A stretch of 64,000 nt of DNA from an uncultured candidate division WWE3 bacterium (GCA_938004185.1 CALKWN010000065.1:1-64000), one strand, 5' to 3'; positions 15,430 through 25,921 are shown, counted from the first letter of the stretch. Notes: generated from the sequence alone by a model not told the origin. Translations and numbers: made by a program.

Positions 15430-16497
15430 TCACTGATTTTTTATTTGTTGGTATATATTTGATGACAGCGTGCTGATAATTTGTGTCAGTTTGTCATAAT
15501 CTTTCCCTTTTGTCATTACGCACAAGAGGTAAGGTTTTTCAGGGTAGTAGATGATTCCGCAGTCGTGTAGATACACTATACCTTCAACCTCAGTGTCACG
15601 TCTCAAACCGAATTTATGTGATACTGCAATTTCTTCGGGTAGGTTGTTTGTGAGCCCTTTTTCATAACGAACTCTGCTCATAAGATCTAGAGCGTATTCC
15701 GATGTATTTCTGCTCAAGTACGATGCGTTGTAGAGAACCCTAAATAGTGAGGCATAAGATTTTGCGGTAAGTATGTTTTCAGTTCCATTTTCAGTAGGCA
15801 AGGTCATGCCTAGGTCCTGCATTACCATATCGAGGTTGTCGGAATCTATTTTGTTAACAAGAAGCGCATAAGCTTGGTTATCGGAGTAGATTATCATTCT
15901 TTCAAAAAGTGTTTCTAGCGAATATTCTTCATTCGGGTTTAAAGTCTCCAGCTGTTGTGCAGGTTCGGGCATTTCGATCTCGTTCTCATTATAGCTCAGG
16001 GTTCCTGATAGAAGATCCATTCTATTGTCGATCTTTTTCAAATAAGCCATAAATATCGGGACTTTTAGAAGGCTTGCAGGTTTGTAATTTTCGTCTTCAT
16101 TTACGCCAAACCAAGGTCCGTTGTTCAGATCTCTGTAGTAAAGTGACACACTCTCTGCAGCCCCCTTTCTAATTATTTCCTCAATGTCCTTTTTTACTTT
16201 TGTTTCCATACTAACAACATTTTTACTGAATATGTTTTGGGAATAATCACATTCAAGAAGAGGATTAATGAATTTATAATTTCCCTTTTGTCTTTGACTA
16301 TTAATTCCAATTTGCTCGCTATTTTCGGCATCAAATTTATTTAAAAATCCAGGACCAAAATAAGCACCGGAAAAAAAACTCAAAATGAATAAAAAAACTA
16401 CAGCACCCCAAAATAATGGGTTAAGAAAAACTTTGATTTTTCGGTCTTTTTTATGATTATTTTCGTTCGACATATGTGCGGGATTTCTGACGTCCAT
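15430..16497 (-). CDS. Membrane-anchored class A beta-lactamase-fold serine hydrolase
   Basis: 355 residues. A cytoplasmic basic N-terminus and one membrane helix (about 28-48) are followed by an outer domain with the three active-site elements of the family: SxxK as SLLK at 142-145, SDN at 205-207 and a KTG-like HKFG near 295. Overall order is as in class A enzymes, but KTG is replaced by KFG and the omega-loop motif is unclear. It may be a beta-lactamase or a peptidoglycan-linked peptidase or esterase. The start at 16497 is not certain; an ATG at 16473 is also possible. It is divergent from the giant surface protein gene. Confidence 0.82.
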   Translation of the reverse strand: MDVRNPAHMSNENNHKKDRKIKVFLNPLFWGAVVFLFILSFFSGAYFGPGFLNKFDAENSEQIGINSQRQKGNYKFINPLLECDYSQNIFSKNVVSMETKVKKDIEEIIRKGAAESVSLYYRDLNNGPWFGVNEDENYKPASLLKVPIFMAYLKKIDNRMDLLSGTLSYNENEIEMPEPAQQLETLNPNEEYSLETLFERMIIYSDNQAYALLVNKIDSDNLDMVMQDLGMTLPTENGTENILTAKSYASLFRVLYNASYLSRNTSEYALDLMSRVRYEKGLTNNLPEEIAVSHKFGLRRDTEVEGIVYLHDCGIIYYPEKPYLLCVMTKGKDYDKLTQIISTLSSNIYQQIKNQ

Positions 16498-16565
16498 TCT
16501 ACAAAATTATTTACTCAAAAACTAGTAGTACTTTACATAAAAAAATATATAATTTTGTAATAAAG

Positions 16566-19500
16566 GTGTACAAAAGTTTCTGTCCAAAACTCAAGGTCAC
16601 ACGTATTAATAAACACTGCCTGCGTTGTGTTTTTGCAGTGTTGTTCGGATTTGTATTTTCTGTACTGTTATCACCTAATATTTTTACGGTTTATGCCGAC
16701 GAGATTGACGTTTCCGAGTCTTGGAGCTTTTCCTCCTCAGGTGATTACACTGTTTCTGATTCAAATTTGGTTGAGGTTTCGGATAATTCCGCCCGACTTA
16801 AGGTAAGAAACTATTCTAGTGATGCTAATACGGTTGGTTTATTTCATTTTGATGAAGAGAGCGGGTCGGTTGCTGAGGATTCTTCATCTTACGGCAAGGA
16901 CGGGTTAGTAGTTGATGGGACTTTTGCTCCCAGCTCCGGTGTTTTAAATGGGCAATTGGAGCTAAACGGCACAAGCTCTCAAGTTGTGGTTTCCTCAAGT
17001 GAACCGTCGTCTCCTTTGCATTTTTCCTCGTCACACACACTTGAATCATGGGTATCCTTTTCAGATGATTTTGACCCATCAGTTGACGATACGGTGAACG
17101 GGAAGGGTATGGGTATTTTGGATAAGGGTTCTTATAAACTATATTTTGATGATGAGACGGGAAGTTTAAACTACGAAATTTCATCCACCACTGTTGATAC
17201 TACATGGACACAAATAGGTGGCGGTGAGCCTAATCAGGACAGTATAAATAATAGCTGGAATTTGAACGGAAATCAGGCAGTTACGGCAGTTGGTTATTAT
17301 CAAAATTTAGTATATGTAGGTTTAGGCTACGGCGCTACCGATGCTGAGGTGTGGAGATGGGACGGAAGCGATTGGACCAAAATCGGCGGTGACGGTGTTG
17401 GTTGGGGAGCCACAACTATCTACGAAGAAGTTACATCAATGGAAGTTGACTCAAGTGGAAATGTGTATGTTGGTTTGGGTCTAAATAACTCCGACGCAGA
17501 GGTTTATATGTGGAGTGGCGGTGGTTGGACCAAAATTGGTGGTGATGGCACGGGCGCAACTCCCAGCACTTTGGGCTGGTCTTCCGGATCTCCCGGTCCT
17601 TACGAAATTGTTTATAGCTTACTTCACGATGGTACGTATTTATACGCAGGTTTAGGTTTGTCCGCTAGCGATGCGGAAGTATGGCGATGGAGCGGTAGTG
17701 CGTGGGAAAAAATCGGAGGTGACGGGTTTTTTGGAGGTTGGGGTAGCGGTTACGATGGTGTTTACTCATTGGTTTCCGACGGTACATACGTTTACGCGGG
17801 TTTAGGAATATCTACAGGAGAGGCCGAAGTGTATAGGTGGAACGGTGTTGATGATTGGGACAAAGTTGGAGGAGACGGTGTAGGTAGTAGTTGGAACACG
17901 GGATATGAGGCCGTACTGTCATTATATGCCAATAGTACACACCTTTACGCTGGTTTAGGTACCGGTACAAGCGATTCTCATGTTTTCAGGTGCGCTTTGC
18001 CGAATTGTTCTACCTGGGAGCAAGTGGGCGGCGGTGGCACAGGTTGGGCAAATGGAGTATACGATCGTGTTTTGTCCATGACCGGGTCTGGAACAGATGT
18101 TTACGTTGGCATGGGAGTTAGCGGAAATGATGCTGATGTTTGGAAATACAACGGATCCTCCTGGTCACAGATTGGAGGGGACGGTACAGGTTGGGCAAAC
18201 GACTCCTCTTACTATTCAATTCGTGATATTGCTTATTCCTCTTATGACGGAACTCTATATGCAGGTATACAGCAGAATAACGGGTCAGGCGAACTTTACG
18301 GTTATAAAGACAGTGTGTGGACCAGATACGGCGGTAACTACAAGAACAAAAGCTGGGGTTATTACGGTCTCAACAGTGTAGAAAGTCTTGTTAAAGTCGG
18401 TGATTATCTTTATGCAGGAACAGGAAGAACTGTAAATGTTAATAGGAACATTGCAGGTGCTTTGGTTTGGCAGTACGACGGAATATCTTGGGATAATGTT
18501 CCTGTAGGAGGAATGGGAATTAACGGTAGTTGGGATTCTACAACAATAGAGCATGAGTATGTGCACAGCATGACATCGTATAATGGGAAGCTTTATGTTG
18601 GTTTAGGCAGTTCAACAAACGACGCCGAAGTATGGAGTTTTGATAACGTCGGTACGTGGGAGTTGGTTGGTGGCGATGCTATAGCGGGGTGGGGTACTGG
18701 ATTTGAGCAGGTTAACGCACTGATTTCCTACGAGGATTATTTATATGCCGGTTTAGGTACGGGATCTGGAGATGGGGAAGTTTGGCGATATAACGAAACG
18801 ACCGGGTGGGAATGTATTGCTAATGGCAACGCGTCATCTGAGGGAGCTTCAGGATGGACATCAGCTCTCAACTCAATTACAGCTATGACAATATATGACG
18901 GAAAGTTACATGTCGGTACCGGTAACGGAAACGATGAGGCCGATGTTTGGGTTTACGACGGTTCCTCGTGGTCTAAGCTTAGGGATAGCACTTCATTTAG
19001 TGCCGGTTATAACGATGTGGAGTCGATGGCAGTCTACAAAGGAGATTTGTATGTAGGTTTTGGTGCGGGTATTAGCGAGGCAGATGTTTGGAAATACAAC
19101 GGTTCTGATTGGGCGCAAATCGGGGGCGACGGTACCGGTGAAACTACAAACACATACGGCTGGGATTCGACATACGAGAGAGTAAGAAGCATGGTCGTTT
19201 ACAATGGAGAGCTTTACGCATCTTTGGGAGATACAACAGGAGATGGGGAAGTTTGGAAATACAACGGCACAGAGTGGACAAGAATAGGTGGCGACGCAAC
19301 CAAGCAGGGTTGGAATGCTACGGTCGAGTATGTAAATGATTTACATGTGTACAAAGGCAAACTTATTGCCGCTACGGGATACAGTGTAAACGCTGATGCC
19401 ATGGTATGGTCTTACGGTGACAATAAGATACTATCAACTACGCAAACTAGCTGGGATTCCGATGATAGATATCATGTCGCTGCTACTTATGACGGTAGCA

Positions 19501-22500
19501 CGATGGAGTTGAAAGTTACGCCTCTTTCCACAGGTGTTACGACAACAACATCACGGTCAGCATCAGTGACTATTGCTGATAATGAATTGGACTTATTAAT
19601 CGGGAGTGACTATGGCTCGGAGAGTAAACAGGGTAGCCAGGGATTTTTTGCAGGTTCCTTAGACGAAGTTCGTTTAAGCAACGTGAGAAGAACCTCTTTC
19701 ACCACGACTCCGTTTTGTTCACAAGCCCAAACGGTACATCCTTCAGAAGCGGTATTTCAAGAAGATGTAGCGTACTATACGGGATTTTCAGCTACAGAAG
19801 TTGCTGATGGTGGGACAGTAACTTATCGATTGTCTGACGACGGCGGAACAACGTGGAAATACTGGAACGTAGATTCCTGGGAAGTTTCAAGTTCTCTAAG
19901 TGAGGCAAACTCTTCTACAGACATAAATACGAACATTACCACATTCCCAATTACAGCGTATGGCATTGTTTGGCAGGCAATATTTTTAGGAGATGGTACC
20001 CAACAGGTGTCTTTAACTGATGTGATTATAACTGCCGAACCAGATACATCGAATCCTACACCACCCACATCACTGACCGTTACAGATTCAGAGTCAGGAA
20101 CCGACGAGCTCGTTTCTGATACTTGGTATTTACATGAAGAACCTTATTTTTCATGGTCAGGAGCTACCGATATAGGTGACGCAGGTGTTGGAGGTTATTG
20201 TGTGTATTTTGGACAGGACGCCGACGCTATTCCTTGTAGTGAGGGGGTAGGGGAGTTTCAGGAAGAAAGTTACTACGTACCTGAAAGCATGACTTCCGGA
20301 ACAGTTTATTATTTTAGGGTTCAGACTAAGGATAATGCTCAAAACACAAGTACTCTATATCCAGAAGCAGGGCCGTTTATTTACAAATTTGATAATAGGG
20401 GACCGAGTCTTCCGGGAACAGTTTCTGTCTCTCCTCCGGGATACACCGCGGTAAATGAATATACTTTTTTGTGGCCGAGTTCGGGAGTTTCTATGGCAAA
20501 AGATTGTACCGCGCCTAATATTTGTTCAGGACTTGCCGGTTACCAGTATAAAATCGACGAAGATGGTGAGTGGTCTGATACCATAACACAGACCGAGATA
20601 GTAATTACCGATGCTGCTTATCAGGACGGTGTAAATTATTTTTACTTAAGAGCTATAGACAATGCTTACAATGTAAGTAGCGACGCTTCTGGAAATCCTT
20701 TGGTATACAACGTGCCGTTTTATTTTGCCGGAACAGCGCCGACTGCGCCTTTAAATCTTACAGCTAATCCCGTTACTACAGCGGAAAGCCCAAGTACTTC
20801 AAATCTATTTACTTTTACATGGGATCCTCCGGAGCCCGGCGGCTACAGCGGTTCGGAGAGTAACCTTACATATTGCTATTCAATTAATGCAGAGCCTAAC
20901 AAAATTGGAGATGTAGAAAACTGTACTTATACCGCTCCGGGTGTTACGGCAGTAGGACCCCAGGCTTTCGCAAATTTACCGGGAAAAAATACATTCTATG
21001 TTTCTGCAAAAGACGAGGTGGGCAATATTAACTACGGTGCCTTTGCTCATAAGGATTTTTATGTAAACACAGCTGCACCGGGAATACCAATAAATGTTGA
21101 AATAGCGGATGTCTCTGTTAAAAGTACAAGCTCTTGGAAGTTGGCAATTTCCTGGGATCCACCGACTGTCGGTGCGGTTTCTAAATACGAAGTCCATAGA
21201 TCTTTAGATAACTCGAGTTTTTCAAGAGTATCTTCAGTTGAAGGAGGTATAGCATTTGTTGATACCGGATTGGAGCAGCAAACTTACTACTATAAAGTCA
21301 GAGCGTGCGATAATACCAACAATTGCGGTGCCTTTTCTTCAGTTGTTTCCATGATGCCGACGGGTCGTTTTATGGAAGCTGCGTCTTTAAGTTCCGATCC
21401 CGTTGTTTCTAATATCACTACGAAAAAAGCAACAATTTCTTGGTCTACCAGCAGGACATCGGACAGCAAGGTTCAGTACGGAACCGGTGAGGGCGACTAT
21501 TTCGACGAAGAGCCTTCAAATTCTGATCAAGTCACCGATCACGAAATAAATTTAAGCAATTTAAGCCCGGGAACCACCTATTATTTTGTAGCAAAGTGGA
21601 CTGACGAGGATGGAAATACCGGCATAAGCGACGAGTACGAATTTGATACACAGCCGGCCCCGACAGTAACTGATCCTCAAGCAAAAGATGTAAGTATAGA
21701 CAACGCAACTATTGAATTTACCGTCGAAGGTGCCTCGAAGGTGAAGATATATTACGGCGATACATCTGTTTTGGGAGGTGTTTTAGAGCTGTCAACTTCT
21801 ACTTCGGAGACTACTTATTCAATGAGACTCGAGGGATTAAAGGATGAGACAAAATACTATTACAAGATAAACACATTTGACTCCGAGGATGACGAATACG
21901 AAGGGAATTTACTGACTTTTCAAACTCTTCCGAGACCAAAAATTGAAAACGTTAACATTTTACAAATAAGGGGAGCTGCAAAAACCTCAGTATTAGTCAG
22001 TTGGACTTCTAACACGCCGATTTCCAGTATTGTTACATACTATCCCAAATCATCACCCGGGGACGTCAGGGATATTGCAAATGTTGCCCTCACATCGGGA
22101 AAGCATCGGGCAGTAATTGAAGATCTCCTGCCTCAAACCGCCTATAACTTTATTGTGAGCGGAAAAGATAGAGTGGGGAATGAAGTCAGATCAGACAACC
22201 TTGACTTCACGACAGCAAACGATACGAGGCCTCCGTATATAGAAAACTTAAAGGTTGAGGGGAGCATGAGTCCTGCCGGAACAGACTCGTCTGAAAAACT
22301 GGCTCAATTGGTTATTTCGTGGGACACCGATGAACCTTCAACTGCCCAAATAGAGTTTGGAGAAGGTACCGGTTCAACATACGCACAAAAAACCAAAGAG
22401 GATTCAAGCATGACATATAATCACGTGGTTATTCTTTCAAACCTATCACCTTCTAAGGTTTACCATTTTAGGGCAATTTCTAGAGATAGTGCGGGTAATG

Positions 22501-22613
22501 TGGGGTATTCAGTAGATACAGTTACAATCACACCGAAGGCAACCGACGATGCTTTAGGGTTGGTAATTTCGAGTTTACAACAGGTATTTGGTTTTCTGGG
22601 GACCTTTCAGTAG
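16566..22613 (+). CDS. Giant secreted surface protein: LamG split by a 14-fold repeat, plus Fn3 domains
   Basis: 2015 residues from GTG 16566. A signal peptide ends near residue 45. Residues about 86-209 look like the first half of a LamG/concanavalin domain (GLFHFDEESGS). About 14 repeats of some 50 residues then run to about 952, each with a core such as DAEVWRWDGSDWTKIGGDG preceded by YVGLG or YAGLG. The LamG second half follows (YHVAATYDGSTMELKV; FFAGSLDEVRLSNVRR) to about 1042. The repeats look like beta-propeller blades, enough for two 7-bladed rings, inserted into the LamG fold. Residues about 1160-1990 hold about eight fibronectin III-like domains. It probably acts in attachment. The stop overlaps the ABC ATPase start by one base, so it is co-transcribed with the transporter. 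Confidence 0.85.
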   Translation: MYKSFCPKLKVTRINKHCLRCVFAVLFGFVFSVLLSPNIFTVYADEIDVSESWSFSSSGDYTVSDSNLVEVSDNSARLKVRNYSSDANTVGLFHFDEESGSVAEDSSSYGKDGLVVDGTFAPSSGVLNGQLELNGTSSQVVVSSSEPSSPLHFSSSHTLESWVSFSDDFDPSVDDTVNGKGMGILDKGSYKLYFDDETGSLNYEISSTTVDTTWTQIGGGEPNQDSINNSWNLNGNQAVTAVGYYQNLVYVGLGYGATDAEVWRWDGSDWTKIGGDGVGWGATTIYEEVTSMEVDSSGNVYVGLGLNNSDAEVYMWSGGGWTKIGGDGTGATPSTLGWSSGSPGPYEIVYSLLHDGTYLYAGLGLSASDAEVWRWSGSAWEKIGGDGFFGGWGSGYDGVYSLVSDGTYVYAGLGISTGEAEVYRWNGVDDWDKVGGDGVGSSWNTGYEAVLSLYANSTHLYAGLGTGTSDSHVFRCALPNCSTWEQVGGGGTGWANGVYDRVLSMTGSGTDVYVGMGVSGNDADVWKYNGSSWSQIGGDGTGWANDSSYYSIRDIAYSSYDGTLYAGIQQNNGSGELYGYKDSVWTRYGGNYKNKSWGYYGLNSVESLVKVGDYLYAGTGRTVNVNRNIAGALVWQYDGISWDNVPVGGMGINGSWDSTTIEHEYVHSMTSYNGKLYVGLGSSTNDAEVWSFDNVGTWELVGGDAIAGWGTGFEQVNALISYEDYLYAGLGTGSGDGEVWRYNETTGWECIANGNASSEGASGWTSALNSITAMTIYDGKLHVGTGNGNDEADVWVYDGSSWSKLRDSTSFSAGYNDVESMAVYKGDLYVGFGAGISEADVWKYNGSDWAQIGGDGTGETTNTYGWDSTYERVRSMVVYNGELYASLGDTTGDGEVWKYNGTEWTRIGGDATKQGWNATVEYVNDLHVYKGKLIAATGYSVNADAMVWSYGDNKILSTTQTSWDSDDRYHVAATYDGSTMELKVTPLSTGVTTTTSRSASVTIADNELDLLIGSDYGSESKQGSQGFFAGSLDEVRLSNVRRTSFTTTPFCSQAQTVHPSEAVFQEDVAYYTGFSATEVADGGTVTYRLSDDGGTTWKYWNVDSWEVSSSLSEANSSTDINTNITTFPITAYGIVWQAIFLGDGTQQVSLTDVIITAEPDTSNPTPPTSLTVTDSESGTDELVSDTWYLHEEPYFSWSGATDIGDAGVGGYCVYFGQDADAIPCSEGVGEFQEESYYVPESMTSGTVYYFRVQTKDNAQNTSTLYPEAGPFIYKFDNRGPSLPGTVSVSPPGYTAVNEYTFLWPSSGVSMAKDCTAPNICSGLAGYQYKIDEDGEWSDTITQTEIVITDAAYQDGVNYFYLRAIDNAYNVSSDASGNPLVYNVPFYFAGTAPTAPLNLTANPVTTAESPSTSNLFTFTWDPPEPGGYSGSESNLTYCYSINAEPNKIGDVENCTYTAPGVTAVGPQAFANLPGKNTFYVSAKDEVGNINYGAFAHKDFYVNTAAPGIPINVEIADVSVKSTSSWKLAISWDPPTVGAVSKYEVHRSLDNSSFSRVSSVEGGIAFVDTGLEQQTYYYKVRACDNTNNCGAFSSVVSMMPTGRFMEAASLSSDPVVSNITTKKATISWSTSRTSDSKVQYGTGEGDYFDEEPSNSDQVTDHEINLSNLSPGTTYYFVAKWTDEDGNTGISDEYEFDTQPAPTVTDPQAKDVSIDNATIEFTVEGASKVKIYYGDTSVLGGVLELSTSTSETTYSMRLEGLKDETKYYYKINTFDSEDDEYEGNLLTFQTLPRPKIENVNILQIRGAAKTSVLVSWTSNTPISSIVTYYPKSSPGDVRDIANVALTSGKHRAVIEDLLPQTAYNFIVSGKDRVGNEVRSDNLDFTTANDTRPPYIENLKVEGSMSPAGTDSSEKLAQLVISWDTDEPSTAQIEFGEGTGSTYAQKTKEDSSMTYNHVVILSNLSPSKVYHFRAISRDSAGNVGYSVDTVTITPKATDDALGLVISSLQQVFGFLGTFQ

Positions 22614-23503
22614 TGGAAAATAACGAATCTAACCAATTAGAAAAAGTAGTTCAGGTTTTAGATGTAAGGAAAACGTTTAGAGTTGGCAATGAGGATGTTG
22701 AAGTGTTAAAAGGTATCACATTCGATATTTTCAAAGGTGAGTTTGTTGTCATTTTAGGTCCTTCGGGGTGCGGAAAATCTACGTTACTGCATACAATATT
22801 AGGTTTGGAAGGTCCCACATCCGGACGCATAAATGTATTGGGAACCGATATATATTCGCAGCCTAGTGAGGATTTTAGATCCGAATTCCGAAAGAAAAAT
22901 ATTGGAATGGTTTATCAGCAGGCAAACTGGATTCGCTCGCTTAATGTTCGTGAAAACATATCTTTTCCTTTAGTACTTATGGGCGTAGATAAAGGACGTG
23001 CAAACAACGCCTCTTTGAGAGCACTTGATAATTTAGGAATGAAAGACTGGGCGGAATACTATCCTACGGAGCTTTCTTCAGGTCAGCAACAGAGAATTTC
23101 TTTAGCTAGGGCGCTGATAAATGACCCAAAGATAATTGTTGCAGACGAACCAACAGGAAACCTTGATTATCAATCCGGAGTTATGGTAATGGAGCTTCTC
23201 TCAAAGATGTCAAATGAAATGCAGAAGACGGTTATCATGGTCACACACGACCTTGAATATATAAAATACTCCACACGTGTTGTTAAGATATTTGATGGAG
23301 CTTTGGAAGGAGTCTTCACGGGTGCGGATAAAGATAAAATTATGTCGTCAGTAAAGTTGAAAAGAGGGGTGGGTACTGACGAGATGTTATCCAGCGGTAC
23401 TCCGGATATCACTGACGTGGGGCAGGAGGTTGCTACAGAGGTTGCTAAAGAAAGTGCTGCACCCTCTATATTGAAAGGAAACGATGATGATAAAACTGCC
23501 TAA
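22613..23503 (+). CDS. ABC transporter ATPase, LolD/MacB type
   Basis: 296 residues from GTG 22613. Walker A is GPSGCGKST, the signature is LSSGQQQRISLARAL and Walker B is IIVADEPTGNLD; the H-loop is MVTHD. It is closest to the LolD/MacB/FtsE group that works with FtsX-fold permeases. A tail of about 60 residues after the ATPase core has no recognisable motif. The end overlaps the permease start by 20 nt. It would power conformational change in the permease next door, either for export of a protein or for signalling across the membrane. Confidence 0.93.
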   Translation: MENNESNQLEKVVQVLDVRKTFRVGNEDVEVLKGITFDIFKGEFVVILGPSGCGKSTLLHTILGLEGPTSGRINVLGTDIYSQPSEDFRSEFRKKNIGMVYQQANWIRSLNVRENISFPLVLMGVDKGRANNASLRALDNLGMKDWAEYYPTELSSGQQQRISLARALINDPKIIVADEPTGNLDYQSGVMVMELLSKMSNEMQKTVIMVTHDLEYIKYSTRVVKIFDGALEGVFTGADKDKIMSSVKLKRGVGTDEMLSSGTPDITDVGQEVATEVAKESAAPSILKGNDDDKTA

Positions 23504-25724
23504 AGTCAAAAAAATAATAGACACGGTTGTAAAAATAGCCCGAGCCATACCGGGGCATATAAAAAGGATCCCGGTTTATATCAAAATATTATTCTCAGCA
23601 CTCAGGTACTACTTGATGTTCCTATTCATGTTTTCACTTTACATAGCCAACATCCCGACAATATTTTTAATAAAATCGCAGCATACTCCTAATTTTTTAA
23701 GAATGCTCACGATGAGAATAAACGTCAGTATAAGTAAAATAGTGTCAAAATATGATACAGCTAAATTGTCACGAATGGGGTGGTTTGATTTGTTTGACTT
23801 GGCTTTTAGAAATATGGCTTTTAAAAAGACTCGATCGGTAATAACCGTCGGAGGAATGGCTTTAGGTATAGGCGCTATTGTATTTCTAGTGTCTCTTGGA
23901 TATGGAGTACAGAACCTTGTCATTACCAGAGTAGCGCGGTTAGAGGAAATGAAACAGGTTGATGTAGCCACACAGCCGGGTAGCAAAAATAAAATAACCG
24001 ATAAATCCGTTCAGGATTTTAAAAGCCAGGAACATGTGGAAGAAGCTTTACCTCTGGTAGGGGTAGCTGCAAAAGTAAAATTTGAAGGGTCAGTTACCGA
24101 CGTAGCTGTCTACGGAGTCAGTACTGAGTACCTCGAAAGGTCTGCTATAAAACCTGCCGAAGGTCACCTTTTTGAGAGCAGGGGAGACATTTCGGTTAAT
24201 ACCCATAGTATTGAAAATAAGGGTAGCTCTGAAGAGAGCGGTGATCCGTATGAGCAAAAAATTGCAGACTATGGTGAGGTTTCTGGGTCTGTTGCAATAA
24301 AAACCAACTATTCTAAAGGTAACAAAATCGGAGATATTGAGTATACAATTTTTCCAAACTCATGGTTACGGGTTAGAAAAACTCCCAGCACATCATCAGA
24401 AATTATAGGTTACACACGTAGAGTGGTAGGAACACAGTTTGGCGAGGAATTTTGGGGTGATGAGTACGTTCCTGCGGAGTACGGAAGAATTGTCCAAAGT
24501 GCTTCCGGAGAGTGGATGGGTAAGTGGGTAAAGTCCCTGGTGCCTGTCTGGTCAGACGCACCCTGTGACTCTCAGGATCCCTATTGTGAGGAGGGTCGTT
24601 ACTATCCGGTAAAGGACGAGTCCGGAAATCAACTTTATACCGTAGGTTACATAGCTGAGTTGGAAATTATGATAAATAAAGTTATTTCTCTGGCCGACGA
24701 AACCTATGGTTCTGTTCTAGGCGTCGAAACCATGAGATTTGTGTTGGGAGATTCAGCACCCGGCGACAGTCTTGTTACCGAAGAAGGTGCCGGTACAGCT
24801 TCCTCTACAGAAGAAGGAGAAGCCGATGAGACGGCAGCTTTAGAAAATCTTTCGGATGAAGAATACATCGAAAAAATGTACGAGTCTCCTGAAGCGCTGA
24901 CTTCGAAGCAGGTTGTTACCATGTCCCTTCCCGAATCCGCTCAAAGAGAGGCGGTTGTAAATACAGCGTTTCTTAGAGTTTTAGGGTTTAATGATTCGGG
25001 ATCTACAGGAAGCAAGTTTAATGTTTCTTTCGTTTTAACAGGCAATCTCCTCGACTCAAATGAGAAAGTAGAAAGCGACTTTACAGAATATAAAATAGTG
25101 GGAGTAATCCCGGGCGACGACGCTCCGTTTTTCTATGTACCTCTAAATGATATGCGCTATTTGGGAGTTAAAAACTATTCACAGGTTAAAGTGGTAGCTT
25201 CCTCCCCCGACCGCTTGCAGGATGTACGGCAAAAAATAGAATCAGGCGGATTTGTTACAAGTTCCGTAGCCGATACTGTCGCTCAAATAAATAAACTTTT
25301 TGCGACCGTCAGGATAATTTTGGCTTTGTTGGGTGGCGTTGCTTTGGGCGTTGCCTCACTTGGAATGTTTAACACCCTAACAGTTTCACTATTGGAAAGG
25401 ACAAGAGAAGTTGGGTTAATGAAAGCTATGGGCATGACCACGGATGAAGTTAAACGCTTATTTTTAACCGAATCTATATTGATGGGTTTCACGGGAGGTA
25501 TGATAGGAATAGCTTTGGGATTTGCAGCCGGAAAAATTATTAGCATACTTTTGTCGATAATGGGCATTGCTAAAGGAGCCGGTATTATAGACATTACACG
25601 CATACCGCCTACTTTTCTTGTTTTAATATTTTTCTTATCGTTAACTGTAGGTTTAATTACTGGAATATATCCTTCCAAGCGTGCGACTAAGATATCTGCT
25701 TTGGATGCTTTGAGGTACGAGTAG
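23484..25724 (+). CDS. MacB/FtsX-type ABC permease with inserted SH3-like domain
   Basis: 746 residues. It has an extra N-terminal membrane helix (about 32-57), the FtsX helix 1 (about 118-143, TVGGMALGIGAIVFLVSLG), a large outer domain, and three C-terminal helices with the EVGLMKAMGM motif before them. Within the outer domain, residues about 285-395 look like a bacterial SH3 domain (WLRVRKTPSTSSEIIGY, then GEWMGKWVKS), unusual for MacB permeases. A Glu/Ser-rich stretch follows near 430-455. Bacterial SH3 domains bind cell-wall peptides, so I infer a wall-facing sensing or docking role. It forms an operon with the ATPase and the giant surface protein. Confidence 0.88.
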   Translation: MMIKLPKVKKIIDTVVKIARAIPGHIKRIPVYIKILFSALRYYLMFLFMFSLYIANIPTIFLIKSQHTPNFLRMLTMRINVSISKIVSKYDTAKLSRMGWFDLFDLAFRNMAFKKTRSVITVGGMALGIGAIVFLVSLGYGVQNLVITRVARLEEMKQVDVATQPGSKNKITDKSVQDFKSQEHVEEALPLVGVAAKVKFEGSVTDVAVYGVSTEYLERSAIKPAEGHLFESRGDISVNTHSIENKGSSEESGDPYEQKIADYGEVSGSVAIKTNYSKGNKIGDIEYTIFPNSWLRVRKTPSTSSEIIGYTRRVVGTQFGEEFWGDEYVPAEYGRIVQSASGEWMGKWVKSLVPVWSDAPCDSQDPYCEEGRYYPVKDESGNQLYTVGYIAELEIMINKVISLADETYGSVLGVETMRFVLGDSAPGDSLVTEEGAGTASSTEEGEADETAALENLSDEEYIEKMYESPEALTSKQVVTMSLPESAQREAVVNTAFLRVLGFNDSGSTGSKFNVSFVLTGNLLDSNEKVESDFTEYKIVGVIPGDDAPFFYVPLNDMRYLGVKNYSQVKVVASSPDRLQDVRQKIESGGFVTSSVADTVAQINKLFATVRIILALLGGVALGVASLGMFNTLTVSLLERTREVGLMKAMGMTTDEVKRLFLTESILMGFTGGMIGIALGFAAGKIISILLSIMGIAKGAGIIDITRIPPTFLVLIFFLSLTVGLITGIYPSKRATKISALDALRYE

Positions 25725-25761
25725 GGAAGTGCTGATCGGACTTTTTTCAAATAATATTTTT

Positions 25762-25835
25762 TGGCAGGCTCGCCAGGATTTGAACCCGGAATGTCCCTTT
25801 TGGAGAGGGAAGTGATGCCATTTCACTACGAGCCT
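25762..25835 (-). tRNA. trnW: tRNA-Trp (CCA anticodon)
   Basis: 74 nt with the acceptor pair AGGCTCG/CGAGCCT, D stem GTGA/TCAC, anticodon stem TCCCT/AGGGA with loop CTCCAAA, T arm with GGGTTCAAATCC, and an encoded CCA end. Confidence 0.95.
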
Positions 25836-25846
25836 TTATCATTCAA

Positions 25847-25921
25847 TGGAGCCTGGGGAGAGAATCGAACTCTCGACTTCTTCCTTACCATGGAAGCGTT
25901 CTGCCGCTGAACTACCCAGGC
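25847..25921 (-). tRNA. trnT: tRNA-Thr (GGT anticodon)
   Basis: 75 nt. Acceptor GCCTGGG/CCCAGGC, anticodon loop ATGGTAA between CTTCC and GGAAG, T loop with TTCGATT, encoded CCA. It lies 11 nt from the tRNA-Trp gene, so they are probably co-transcribed. Confidence 0.94.
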
